From positions 9,176,001 to 9,240,000 of the forward strand of contig JAKZAN010000005.1 in assembly GCA_023053545.1 (NCBI GenBank): a DNA stretch of 64,000 nucleotides, read 5' to 3'. Under the pieces are notes generated by a model. That model had not been told where the DNA came from. It did not search any database and saw only the letters and a program-made list of their open reading frames with translations. Origin of the DNA: Lepidurus packardi. Lineage: Eukaryota; Arthropoda; Branchiopoda; Notostraca; Triopsidae. The translations under genes and the position numbers were made by a program. Positions 11,246 to 22,307 of this stretch are shown in pieces; positions within the stretch are counted from its first letter, which is position 1; each line of letters starts with the position of its first letter.

Positions 11246-14105
11246 ATTTATTTGGTGAAAAAAACGAAATATTAAATGGGTATCTTTCTCTATACCTTAT
11301 GCCTTCCCGGCAATGTTCCTATTCCTATATTCGAAATTTTGAAGCTTCGGCATCACGAGCTCGAATATGGGGATAGGAAACCGAGCAGGGGAGTTGGGAA
11401 AAGGGAAAGGGGCGAGGCTTTCAATTTTTCACGATTTTTGAAGGGGACCCCCTTGATACAGCATTATTCCTTATGGAGAAAAGCCCTGAAAACGCTTTCC
11501 CCGCTCGAAAAGGAGCCACGCCCCCTTTTTGGTCCAAGCCACCAATAAGATTCGTCTTCTTTCACAGGACACACCCCTTTTAGCGGACTTTTTGAAAAAT
11601 CTCGCAAAAATTACCAAAATTTTTGCCAAATTCACTTTATTTACGCAAAATTACCAAAATTAAAAATCACACACGGAAAGGAAATTTTTGGAAACTAGAT
11701 TTTGCGGGAACGTTTTGGGTCTAGTAAAAAAGCAAATAAGAAATTCCGAGGGGGGTGAGCAAAACAGCTCATTTGCATAATTTTAAGATCTTATTTTTGG
11801 AGGTAACAAAAGTCACCAAAGAAAAATTCCAACAGATTTGGAAAACTGAGTTTTGGAAAACTGAGATTTGGAAAACTGAGCAAAGTTTGGGAGTATAACT
11901 ATACACGAAAAGCAAAAACGTTACAATTCTACTAAATTCTCAGAATTTTTCAAATAACACAAAGTCGAACTCAAAAGCTGCCATGTTGAACATCGGGACC
12001 CTTCCACTGTGTCCATCTTGCCTTAAAAGTACGATAGCCGCTGTTGGAAGGGTTAATAATTGAAACGTGATGCGTACAACCACCAGATTGACAGCCAGGA
12101 GATCCATTAGTACGTCAAAGCAGCAAGGAATCTTATTTAGGATCGTTCAATAGTCTTCTCCTCTTTCTATATACCGAAATCAGAAGCCACGAACGTTAAA
12201 TACCTACAGTAAATACATTAGGTCTGAAATGCATATAAACACATGGCATATTTATAGTATAATACCATTGTATAATACCAATAGATCGGTGCAGTTACGG
12301 ATTTGGCACAAGTACTTCCAGCGTGGTACAGCAATCTTGGCCGCAGATGCAAGGACAATTCGACAGAAGAACGACATGTACCTAACCTTGCAAGGAGCCA
12401 ATGACTTAACCGAGTTGAAGAAATTTCTGCTCATTTGCTAACCACACAAAGATAACAAAAAAATTAAGCCGTATTAATAATTACGTCATAAGGACGACGA
12501 ACCTGTGTACTGCAGATTGAGTGTACTAGTGTACACTGGATTGTGAGCCTTAAACGGACTAATTATATTCCTTTTATTATTTCCTATATACTATATTATA
12601 TTAAATTATTAGATACATTTAAGGTTCCCCTTATACCTTAGCTTGGTATAGGCGGTTAGCATGGGGAATTTCGGAACAACTTTTTGTGAAAACCATTACA
12701 TTTCATGAAAAAACTATTTGACAGTACAGAGATTACTAAGAGCAAGTACACAATCAATGCACATCTCCCAATGAATAATAAATTAACAACATGCAAATAC
12801 AGTTTGCAACTATGAGAACTTTCTTTGATAAAGTACATGAGAAATAATTAAGGAGTATAGCTTTACTTACTATAGTAAGATTACACGTGGCAATTGATAT
12901 AATCAGGTACTGTAACTTTTGTTTGGTCTGCTTCATTGTGTTACGCATCCGATAAGCAAAAGCAGCGTTCAAAAGTTGCATTCGAAAGTTTTCCCTTTCT
13001 TCTGCAAGGCTTTTCTAAAACAATACAAAACGCATGTGCCATCAAGAGAATGTAATATGAATAGGCTAAGGTATACCTGAGCTTTAACCAATCTTTCCTA
13101 AATCCCATACATAACTCTCCCACATGTTTTCAGTCAGCTTAATTTGCATAACAGGCAAACAAGGCGAAGAATTAAGGGCGTCTCGTCTAAAATAATAATA
13201 ACAATTGCGAACTGAGCAAGTATTTACTACAAAGGATAACCCTAGCGGCATCTTTTTTGGACTCGTGCAGCCTAAATGTAACAAAATCGTCTCTTTCGTG
13301 ATAAAACGTCTACAGGTCCAAACGTTTGAAAATGAAACAGCGCACTGAAAACACGCCAAAACTCCACATGAAGCTAAACCAATGATTACGGACAATACGA
13401 ATGTTGTACGTAACTAAGAATAAAGTAAAAGATTTACCTTTAAAAACACAACTATCCTAAAAGACAATCATTGCAACACCAACTCGTCCGCACAACCACC
13501 ATGTTCGGCTGCGCGAGCGCAACTGAAGCGAGGCTGCAAGTTGGGAGCACGGCCCCTGTGGCTTTTCAAGGAACGCGCGCTATTCAAATCTGATAGAACT
13601 CTCAAATAAACTCTTCTTGTTAGGGTTTAACTTACAGAAACGGACCGACAAAACTTATCCAGCATAACACATATACACTAGATCAAAAATAAAATAATTA
13701 ATGAACTTATGCATCACTTATAAAGTAAGAATAAAAATTAGATGCCGTTGCTGAAAAGCGTGGGAAGTGACACAATTCTGAATAAGTCAAAAACATTTTG
13801 TATAATACAGTCAAGGAGATATATAACACCAAAGGGTCTTCTGTGAAGTTGGACTCCTCTCCTGTGAAGTGCTACATATTTTTTATCTTTACGGAATAAC
13901 TCGGACACTCGATGAGAACTTCAACGCTACTGAGCGTGGAATATGACTTTTTGCGTGTGTTATATTCAAGGCAAATATGCTCCATTTTCTAGTTAGCTTA
14001 GCAGATTTGAAACGCTAAAACTCTATAAAAAAGAAAACTGAACATTCGGGAACTACAAAATTTCCGTGCCCTGTTGGCCAAAACAAGGACAAGGAAACAG
14101 AGCTA
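11246..14105. other. Intergenic region with decayed repeats
   Basis: No supportable gene. About 12615-13080 is a degenerate relative of the MITE at 3986-4530. 11800-11890 has a short tandem phrase 'ttggaaaactgag' three times. 13490-13560 is GC-richer than its surroundings and could be promoter-like DNA for the UBE3C gene downstream, but no motif decides this. The small ORFs between 12229 and 13395 have no recognisable protein character. Confidence 0.4.
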
Positions 14106-14409
14106 CTATTGATACCTCCATACCTCCGCGTCTATTCATGGCGCTGCTGTTCCCCTCCAAAGTCCAACTAACTAGCTTCATATGCTTTTAGTGTTACTAT
14201 TGGTTGGGTTAGGCTAGGTTCGATTAAATTAGGCTAGGTTAGGTTAGGGCTTTTCTGAGAAGCGGTTTTTCATTGCACTTTAGAGGGGAACAGCAGCACC
14301 ACGAACCGAAGCGGAGATACGAATTTCCCTCCAAAGTGCAAGACAATAGTTTCATGTTGCACTTTGTAGGGACTAGCACCGCCATGAGTCGACACTGAGG
14401 TACCAATAG
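14106..14409. mobile_element. MITE-like inverted-repeat element, about 304 bp
   Basis: Starts CTATTGATACCTC (14106) and ends with a near reverse complement, GAGGTACCAATAG (to 14409). Nested inside are further inverted segments: CATGGCGCTGCTGTTCCCCT against AGGGGAACAGCAGCACCACG and a third partial unit. Its centre holds a TTAGG-like run (14203-14250). No ORF. The flanks do not show a convincing target-site duplication. Confidence 0.5.
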
Positions 14410-14607
14410 TTTCATGTGTTTACAGTTTCTCCTGTTGGAGGGCCTTTTCTACAAAGTTATTATCTCGCCGAACAGGTGGCCTTCGCGTCGAATTCCTTAA
14501 CAATGAAAATAAATACATGATTGAACAAGTGTTTACGAAACAGTTTAGGACGGTTTAGAATCGTTAAAAATTACATCAATTTTGCGGTCCTAATATTTTA
14601 AAGAATA

Positions 14608-17600
14608 ATGTATAGTTTCGAAGGAGATTTCCGTAGGAAACCCGTGCAAAACTTAGGGGGTACCAGTCGAAAAGAACAACGCGATTCACTCCTATCACGA
14701 GCTCATTTGGAACGACAAAAAAGAGAAGTAAGAAATTGACCACACCATCTAGTTGGTTTCATTAGCCGCTAAGTCTATTACTGTTATATTATTCTTTAAT
14801 AGGATTTGAGAAAACAGATTGACAGTGCAGTCAAAATCCAAGCCCTCGTACGAGGGTTTTTGGTTCGTTCTTTTCAAAAGAAAGTCCATCGCAAACTCTT
14901 TGAAGATTTACAGACTTCGTTACAAAAAATCCCCAATATTTCCAACTTAGAAACTTTATCCCTCCTCCTTAAGTACATGAACTTCTTTTATGATGAAAAA
15001 CTCGATTCGTCCAAGCTGGTAAAACTTAAAAATTCCTCCGAAACTTCCTACATGATACGCGGCATTTTTCCTTGCTTTTTAGAATTGGCTTTCACAACTG
15101 CTTTTAAGAGCTCTTCCTGCAATTGTACAAGCTTGCCACCTTCCCAACAATGCCTGGCCGTTAAGACTTGCGAAATATCTGCGACTAACACTCCACCATG
15201 TCGTTTTCGTGATACGAAATGACTTAGAAACCAAAATGCCGTTAGCCATTCATTTCAGAATCTTGGAATCAGCCACCAACAAAGATACGTGGCTCAAGCA
15301 TGGCTCTGAACCTTCGTTGGCTCTTTTGCTTACATTTTTATTCCAAAAAGGTGACTATTTATTTAGTCAACATTACTGAACAAAAATTAATGCTCTTCTG
15401 TTTTGTAGGCTATTATGAAGATTTAAGATACATTATCGATGCAAAAGTTCCACCCATGCTCGGCAAAACTTCCAAACCACCTACTGCATTTGCTGCCACT
15501 CTTATCGACATGCTTTTAAAGCCTTTACAAGTCTATTCTACCGATATATCTTACAAGTATAAACGACTTACTCTAAAAAAAGAGTTGCTATTCGATGATT
15601 TGTATAGAAAAATGGCAATGAAAGCATTTTCGGAAGCTTTTCTTATCAAAAGCTACTCCGAGCAAGTCGACTACTTAGTTTTACCATCGTTAGCAGCGTT
15701 GGGACATCGTTTTCCATTCTTGGATCTGATCCAAGCAGTTTCCAATGAAAAAAACGTCAATCCGTGGCTGTTTTACGGTTTGGTGCTTTTGGGTCACAAC
15801 CATTCTAGTAAAACAATGAACAAAAACAACTTTTTAATATAAAGAATTTGATTTCAAAGGAATTCTTTGTTAGGTTTGAAAGAGCCAAAGGTTTTAAGTC
15901 AGTATTTGTCCGTTTTAAGCACGCACGCTTCTTCTATTTCCCAATACGCGACGGTTTCTTACGAGCGAACCGAAGAAGAGGACGTTGAGGAAGACAACGA
16001 TATAGAAATGGCAGCTTCAGATGATGAAATCAAGACTGTCATGGAATGTAGCATTGTACTGCTGAGTGAACCTTCCTTTGTCCAAACTGTCGTGTCAGTT
16101 TTGGACCACGCCCAGATGGGATTGGAAACTTTGGCAAATTTGTGCCAAATTTGTCATCATTTACTCCTCGCAGACAAATTTGCATTACATCATTACAGGT
16201 TAAGACATTCATAATCATTTCTTTCTTTTCAATTTTAGGTACTAATGAATTACGTTTTACTGTAGGATTTTGTATACATTAGCCTTCAAGCCTTCTATCC
16301 TACGCCAATTATGGTTCGCAATCCAAAACACGTCCCAAGTCTCGTTGTTCAGCTCGGAATCCAAGCCGTTAGTTCAAATGCTGGCCAAAGGAATTCCCAT
16401 GACCCTGGAGGATAGCCAGAAACTGGTGCCGCTTTTGGCGGTATTTTGTGCGCTATTTAGCCACTTGTTGATTACTCTCCATGACGATGAATTCTATGGA
16501 GAATTATTAAGTAAACTTGTTAAATTCTTCAAAGGAAAATAAAATTAAAGGATTTTTAAATTTTTGTTAGGTGAAAGTAGCAGAGGGAATGTAGTTCGAG
16601 CGATGCCCTTTTCCATTCGTCAAGTCAATGAAATGTGTAACACTTTAAAGGATGTCTGCTTGGGTCTGGTAGAACTCGCGTATCCGGATTCGCGAGCAGA
16701 ATCCAATAGATTTGCTCCGTTGAACCAGAGTCGGGTTCCCAAAGTCCACGAAGAGAGGCAAAGCACGCAAACTTGGATTCATCTGTTTAAAGTGCGAAAA
16801 AAGTAGAAAATTTTAACTAAGTTTCCATTCTATTGAGCTTGTATTCTATTTTCGTGGCAGGTTACGGTCCATTTGGTGAGGCAGCTGCATAGTCGAGACA
16901 CGAAACGCCCGTTTTGCCCCACCAACATGTGGATCTCTTCCAGAGTGTCTTTACCTCATGATCGCCCCCAGATTTCCTTGCGTAGGGTGCAAACACGCCC
17001 TTATCGACCATTTCGAGGCCTCATGGCCTTAAGCCGAACTCAGTTAGGTAAGTAATTAAACTGGATGACAGAAATGAGTGATAGAATGTGTCGACTTTAT
17101 AGAGGATGAGGGACCGCCTCTGTCAACAAGAGAGGTGCGTACATTGGCCGTTTTGAGGGAAATCCCTTTTGTGATTTCATTTCCGGACCGTGTACGCGCA
17201 TTTCAGCAGCTATTGGCAGCAGACAAGCAACAGCATCAAGGCGATATGACCCAGTTTTTGCAAGGAGCAGCTATCAGTGTGATGGTGCGCAGGAATTACC
17301 TCTACGAAGACGCTTTTGAGAAACTTTCAATTGAAAATGGTATTAATTATAAGATATCGTGCGATAAATAATACATTGTTTCGTTAATTACACAGAGCCG
17401 AATTTGAAGCTAAAAATGCGAATTCAGCTGGTGAATGCCGTAGGTTTAGATGAAGCTGGCGTGGATGGAGGAGGAATTTTCAGGGAATTCTTAACGGAAT
17501 TACTCAAAACGTCGTGTGATCCGAATCGTGGCTTTTTCAAAATGACAACTGATAACTTAATTTATCCTAACCCTAACGTGAATCTTATAGTCGAAGATTT

Positions 17601-18699
17601 TCCCAAACATTATTATTTCATTGGACGAATACTGGGCAAAGTAAATAGAACGGCTTTGTTTTAGTTATATTTTCAGAGCATAAAATTGATCTTTTTCGTT
17701 TCAGGCGTTGTATGAAAATTTGTTAGTGGAGTTACCGTTCGCAGATTTCTTTTTGTCGAAATTACTGGGGCAAGCCACAGCCGATATTCATCATTTGGCG
17801 TCTTTGGACCCTGTACTGTACCGCAATTTGATATCGTTAAGGCATTATGAAGGCGATGTGGGTGATTTAGGCTTGGATTTCACGTTAGTCAGCAACGAGT
17901 TGGGCGAAACGAAAGTAAAGAAATTAATCAATCACTTAATTAATCAATTAAATTTGTTCTATTGGTGTCCAATTCTTGAGACAAATGTTCTTTTTGATTG
18001 TTAGGTGGAAGAATTGAAGCCTAATGGGTCAAATATTGCCGTCACATCATCTAATCGTATTGAATATATCCATTTGGTGGCGGACTATAAGCTAAATCGC
18101 CAGATTCGCATGCAATGCAACGCGTTTCGACAAGTAAATTAACTTTAAAGTCAAAGTTTCAAGTTGCATAACGTTCTGTTTTGCAAGGGATTGGCAAATG
18201 TGGTAGATATTGAGTGGCTCCAGATGTTCAACTACCGCGAGCTGCAGATTTTAATATCGGGTGCATACACGCCTATAGATGTAGAGGACCTAAAGCGACA
18301 TACTAATTACGCTGGAGGCTACAACCCCGAACATCCTGTTATCCAGAATTTCTGGCGAGTCGTACATAGTTTTGATGATAAACTTCGTCGTAAATTACTC
18401 CGTTACGTTACTAGCTGCTCCAGACCGCCTTTGTTAGGCTTTAAAGTAATTTCCGTGATTGTTTCAATTGAATATTCCGATTCTTTTTTCATTAATTCAC
18501 TGATTAAATTGATTATTTTTTTTCACTTAAGGAATTAGATCCACCATTTTGCATACAAAATGCAGGTGTAGAAGACCGATTACCCACAGCAAGCACATGT
18601 ATGAACTTGCTGAAACTTCCGGAATATAAAGACGAAGCTACGTTGCGAACCAAGTTGCTCTACGCACTGGAATCTGGGGCTGGCTTCGAGCTAAGTTGA
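14608..18699 (+). CDS. UBE3C: UBE3C, HECT E3 ubiquitin ligase
   Basis: HECT-type E3 that extends ubiquitin chains on proteasome-bound substrates. Exons: 14608-14727, 14803-15018, 15083-15350, 15409-15807, 15874-16198, 16266-16510, 16571-16791, 16861-17047, 17103-17339, 17396-17640, 17705-17914, 18005-18133, 18188-18445, 18532-18699; all phases agree, giving 1075 residues against 1083 in human. The start MYSFEGDFRRKP matches the family start. An IQ motif (VKIQALVRGFLVR) follows near residue 50. The HECT domain occupies the last third, with DEAGVDGGGIFREF, HYYFIGRILGKALYENLL and the catalytic cysteine in LPTASTCMNLLKLPEY (about residue 1043), ending GAGFELS. It converges on WDR83. No upstream non-coding exon could be identified. 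Orthology is very secure. Confidence 0.96.
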
Positions 18700-18910
18700 A
18701 AAAATCGTGAAATGTGGGATACATAAAACTTTACGGATGTGGAGTCTTTCGCTTTACTGGTTGAAATTGTTTAATTTTCCATGTTTTTTTCCTTTCTTTA
18801 CAGAAATATAATGTCTATTGAATCAATTAAAAAGTGCTCAAATAAATCCAAGCTATAAAAATGTCAAAAACAAAGGACGTTTACTTAACGAACTCGAACT
18901 TTTAAGATTT

Positions 18911-20150
18911 TTAGGATCCTACATCTTCCTCATCTTCAGGCAAATGATCCCTCCAGACAAAAATCTTGCTTTGTGCTGCAGTAATAAGACAGATCTCGGT
19001 TGGGTGCGGGGTTAGGGAGTGCACCACGCGACTTTCTGGGTGCAAAATCTTGGCGATTACGTCTCCATGGACTAATGACCAAATGTATACGTGACCATCT
19101 TCAGATCCTGACATGACATGAGTATCTGTATGATTTAGACAGCTCTCGATTCTGTAATCCTTATTTGCATGCCCCACATATCTAGAAAGGGAAACACGAG
19201 ATAATCAATGTACCATATAGTTAATTATTTTTATTGGAGGATTAAAACAGATGTTTTTACTCTTGCAGCATTTCGCCGGTATCTTTATCCATGAGGTACA
19301 CGGAATTATTCAAACAGCTAACTACTAAGCCTTGGCCATCGCGGGTGAAATTAACACAAGACACTGATTGGCCCATTTCATCTGTCATAAGTTGACCATT
19401 ACGTACGTCATAACGACGGACTTTTCCATCGCCAGATCCACTTAAAATCTCGTGGTCTGACGTTTGAATGGATGTAATGCTGTCCTTAGCTTCTTCCATG
19501 ATCTAAACAATCAAAATGTGTAACATTACATGCGTCCTTTATCCTTTATACTCAGAGAAAAAAAGGCTTTATGCTTTTTAGACAGACGCAGAAGTACTTG
19601 AATGGGAGAGTTTTGCTTGGTACGACAATCCCAACACCGTAGTGAGCCGTCGACGGATCCGGAAATTGCTATAGTGGATTCTTCGTTAAACCGAACTGCG
19701 TTTACAGTTGCCATATGACCCCGAAATTTTCTAATAGGCTGACCAGTGCTTACATCCCAGAGAATGACGGTTTTATCCATACCACAGGAAACAATTTGGC
19801 TAATGATATGTTTGCAAAATGAATAAATAACTTAAATTTTCTATAATAATTTTTGTTTATAAACCTGCTATCACAGGAACCTTGGGCATCTAATACTTCA
19901 TAGCCATGGCCTGAGTAGGTCTTTAAGGCAAAACCTTTATGAGGGTTCCATAATTTTATGCTCTTATCTGATCCACACGTTATACAGTAGTTGCCATCGA
20001 CTAATTCAGAGTTAATTAGAACACAATTACGAATTAGTCTGAAATTGTTATTGCTTTTTTACCGTTGAATCTGACTGCACGAACGGCTCCTTGTTTGCAA
20101 TCTATACTTCTAACTAGAACAGACGGAATTACTTCAGCTGTTCCACTCAT
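18911..20150 (-). CDS. WDR83: WDR83 (MORG1) WD-repeat protein
   Basis: Seven-bladed WD40 scaffold of the ERK/MAPK module that is also found in spliceosomal complexes. Five exons on the minus strand: 20150-20063, 20000-19865, 19799-19598, 19502-19261, 19181-18911; 312 residues against 315 in human. The start ATG gives MSGTAEVIPSVLVRSIDCKQ, followed by GAVRAVRFN. Successive blades carry CGSDKSIKLWNP, CGMDKTVILWDV, SGSVDGSLRCWDC, SGSGDGKVRRYDV and SGSEDGHVYIWS. The C-terminus is acidic (DEEDVGS). It is divergent from PGAP1; the intergenic space between them is occupied by a MULE copy whose edge lies 300 bases upstream of this ATG. The next gene's end (UBE3C) is 211 bases from this stop. Confidence 0.94.
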
Positions 20151-20450
20151 TTTGAGTCCTAATCTTTAATGGTTTTAATTATGCTATTTTGATACAATGC
20201 GTGAGAACCTGAGTTTTGTTATGTATATACAAAAATATATGTTGTTTTGAATATTTGCATTTGCTTGCTTTAGATGGTGCCACTTGAAAGTCAAAAACAC
20301 ACAGGACTTGAAAGTAAAACATATGTTCACTTCGTGGGGTTAGTTTTTCAAAGAAATTAAAAATTAAAAGCTTCGCTGCATTTCGACAATCAAAGCTGAA
20401 TACTGAACTTTCAAATCAAATTTGAATCAATACTGAACTTTGCTCGAAAC

Positions 20451-22054
20451 TGGAATGGCTATCATAACCCTTTTCGAACGCTGCAAGCCGCTGCAACTCG
20501 CATAAAAGCGGGTTCAGCCATGTTAGGGGAGGGGCTAGCGATCCGCTGCGAGGGTTGCATGCCGCAGCACACTATATAACGCCGTTGCATTGAACCATTC
20601 TTCCTTCAGTCCTTCACTGTGTTTCGCATGTTAGCTAGCAATTGTAGCGTAGTGCCTTATAGTGTAGTTCTTCTAACCCGGATTAATTATTTAATGTAGT
20701 TCCTCTTAACCTTGGATTAGATTTTTCAGTAAGGTTATTTTTTATTGCATTCTGTGTTTCCCTTTGACTTTTTTCTTGGATTGATTATTTAGTTCTGTTC
20801 TTCTTTAACCCGGATTATTTTTTTTCCTCTTAACCCTGGATTAGATTATTTGACTTTTTTCTTCTAACAGATTAACCCTTTCTCTCTTTACTAATATGAG
20901 TAAATCAAGGGCGCAGTTTTTTAAAAATTGTCTACGCGATCTTGAACGTAGAGCAAATTTGCCTGCGTCGGCCTACGATAGTTCTTCAAGAGCGCCCATA
21001 CTGATTAGTAACGAACATTTTGAGAAGTTTAGGCAGGCGTGTTTTTCAAAGAAAACAGAGTTCGATGCTTACCCTCTCCCGAAGCGTATGGCAATATGGC
21101 AATCTCAGAGTTTTAATATTGACCAAATTGACACAACTGCTTCCAGTACTTTGCCCGAGCGTTTGAGCGAATGTTTAGCTTTGTGCAGCAATGGAGATGG
21201 GAATTGTTTCTACAATTCCGCTTCTTTGTCTTTGTTCGGCAACCAAAGGCATGCCGTTGAGTTGCGCTGCCGAGTTGTGGTCGAATTAGCAACCAATTAT
21301 GAGTTGTACTCCAGGGAGTCGGCAGGATACCTCTCGATGAAACAAATTGGAACCCTAGTCGAGTACTCAGGATTCACTTTCGACCGTGTTAAATTCACGG
21401 GCGTTGACTCAGTGTGCCCTACAGGTATTCCACCGGCGGAAGACTGTTTTAAGTACTATTCCATGGAACACGCCAGGGATCGGGAATATTCGAGCATTAT
21501 TGCATTCCCAGCTTTGGCTAATGTTTGTAAGATAGCCGTGGAGTCAGTTTATCCGAAAGCGGATGGAATCAGAGCATCTCATCAAGCGAATTTTTTAAAC
21601 GAGACGTTTTCACCAAGCGGTGCCGTTTCCTCTGAAACTATTCGAATTTTGTGGACTGGGCTTTTGGCAAACTTCACGAAGAAGGAAAATGGACGTTTAG
21701 TCCCTCCAACATCCTGGAATCCCAATCATTTTGTGCCTGTGATTGAGCGTGCTAGTCAGTCACCCCTCTTTTTGTCAGAGAACATTATATTTGTCATATT
21801 AAATATCCATTCCGTTTTATTTCTGTCAGTGGTCAAAAACCAAGCCCACTACTGAACACATAATATTTATTCTTTTGGTTCTAAGCACCCTAGGGCGTAA
21901 GCCGCGGCAAAGCATATGGAGAAAAATACAGATCACGTGCAACACTGCTGCGTTTTGCTGCTTTTAAGACACCTCCTACAACATGCCTAAACCCGCTTTA
22001 TGCGAGTTGCAGCGGACTAGAAACTGGAAGGAAATTGTCATGCTAGCTTAACGT
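20451..22054 (+). mobile_element. Short MULE derivative (1.6 kb) carrying only the OTU gene
   Basis: Matches both ends of the 6.9-kb element at 31000-37893 but lacks its middle. Left end TGGAATGGCTATCATAACCC and, reverse-complemented, right end ACGTTAAGCTAGCATGAC correspond to the two ends of the long copy. Just inside lie inverted CCGCTGCAACTCGCATAAA sequences (about 20490 and 22016). Flanks are GCTCGAAAC and GCTCGAGCA, a 9-base target-site duplication with six matching positions. Homology to the long copy's coding strand ends near 21780 and resumes near 21794 with the long copy's far end, so about 5.3 kb was lost at one junction. The left end has about 17 extra bases (TTTTCGAACGCTGCAAG) compared with the long copy. 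Confidence 0.88.
20896..21855 (+). CDS. Stand-alone OTU-family cysteine protease (MULE-borne)
   Basis: 319 codons in one exon. Residues 1-296 equal the N-terminus of the 1020-residue protein of the long MULE except for one difference (S273 here, Y there). OTU core: SNGDGNCFYNSASLSLFG with D101 and C104, and WNPNHFVPV with H278, which are the catalytic Asp/Cys/His positions of the family. OTU enzymes cleave ubiquitin or similar conjugates; the substrate here is unknown. After N296 the frame runs through 23 unrelated codons created by the internal deletion, then stops. The full upstream region and start codon of the long copy are kept (20470-20895), including TATATAA at 20573. It can encode a protease without any DNA-binding part. 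Whether it is expressed is not known. Confidence 0.8.
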   Translation: MSKSRAQFFKNCLRDLERRANLPASAYDSSSRAPILISNEHFEKFRQACFSKKTEFDAYPLPKRMAIWQSQSFNIDQIDTTASSTLPERLSECLALCSNGDGNCFYNSASLSLFGNQRHAVELRCRVVVELATNYELYSRESAGYLSMKQIGTLVEYSGFTFDRVKFTGVDSVCPTGIPPAEDCFKYYSMEHARDREYSSIIAFPALANVCKIAVESVYPKADGIRASHQANFLNETFSPSGAVSSETIRILWTGLLANFTKKENGRLVPPTSWNPNHFVPVIERASQSPLFLSENIIFVILNIHSVLFLSVVKNQAHY

Positions 22055-22307
22055 GCTCGAGCATATATAAAAATGATATCTAGTGGATTCCAACGGGGTT
22101 CATAGGATGAGACCATTTTGGTTCGGTTTATGAATGCCTTGCGGCTATCATTCTTTCACTAGAAACATCGGATCTGGAACGAAAAGTGTACGGATAGCTT
22201 ACTCGCAAGGGATTTGAAGAATGTAAACATCCGGTGTTTTTAAACATTTTGATTGTTATTATATTTATAAATGTGGTAGTTACGAATATTAACTGAATTT
22301 TTGAGCC

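Noticed and set aside
12229-13395. Several 60-100 codon ORFs on both strands
   Set aside because: Composition is non-coding, they overlap the decayed MITE relative, and no splice-linked conserved peptide was found.
20490-22017. Element ends set at the inner inverted sequence CCGCTGCAACTCGCATAAA
   Set aside because: Comparison of both copies shows similarity extending about 20 bases further out at each end, and only the outer boundary gives the perfect 9-bp duplication of the long copy.
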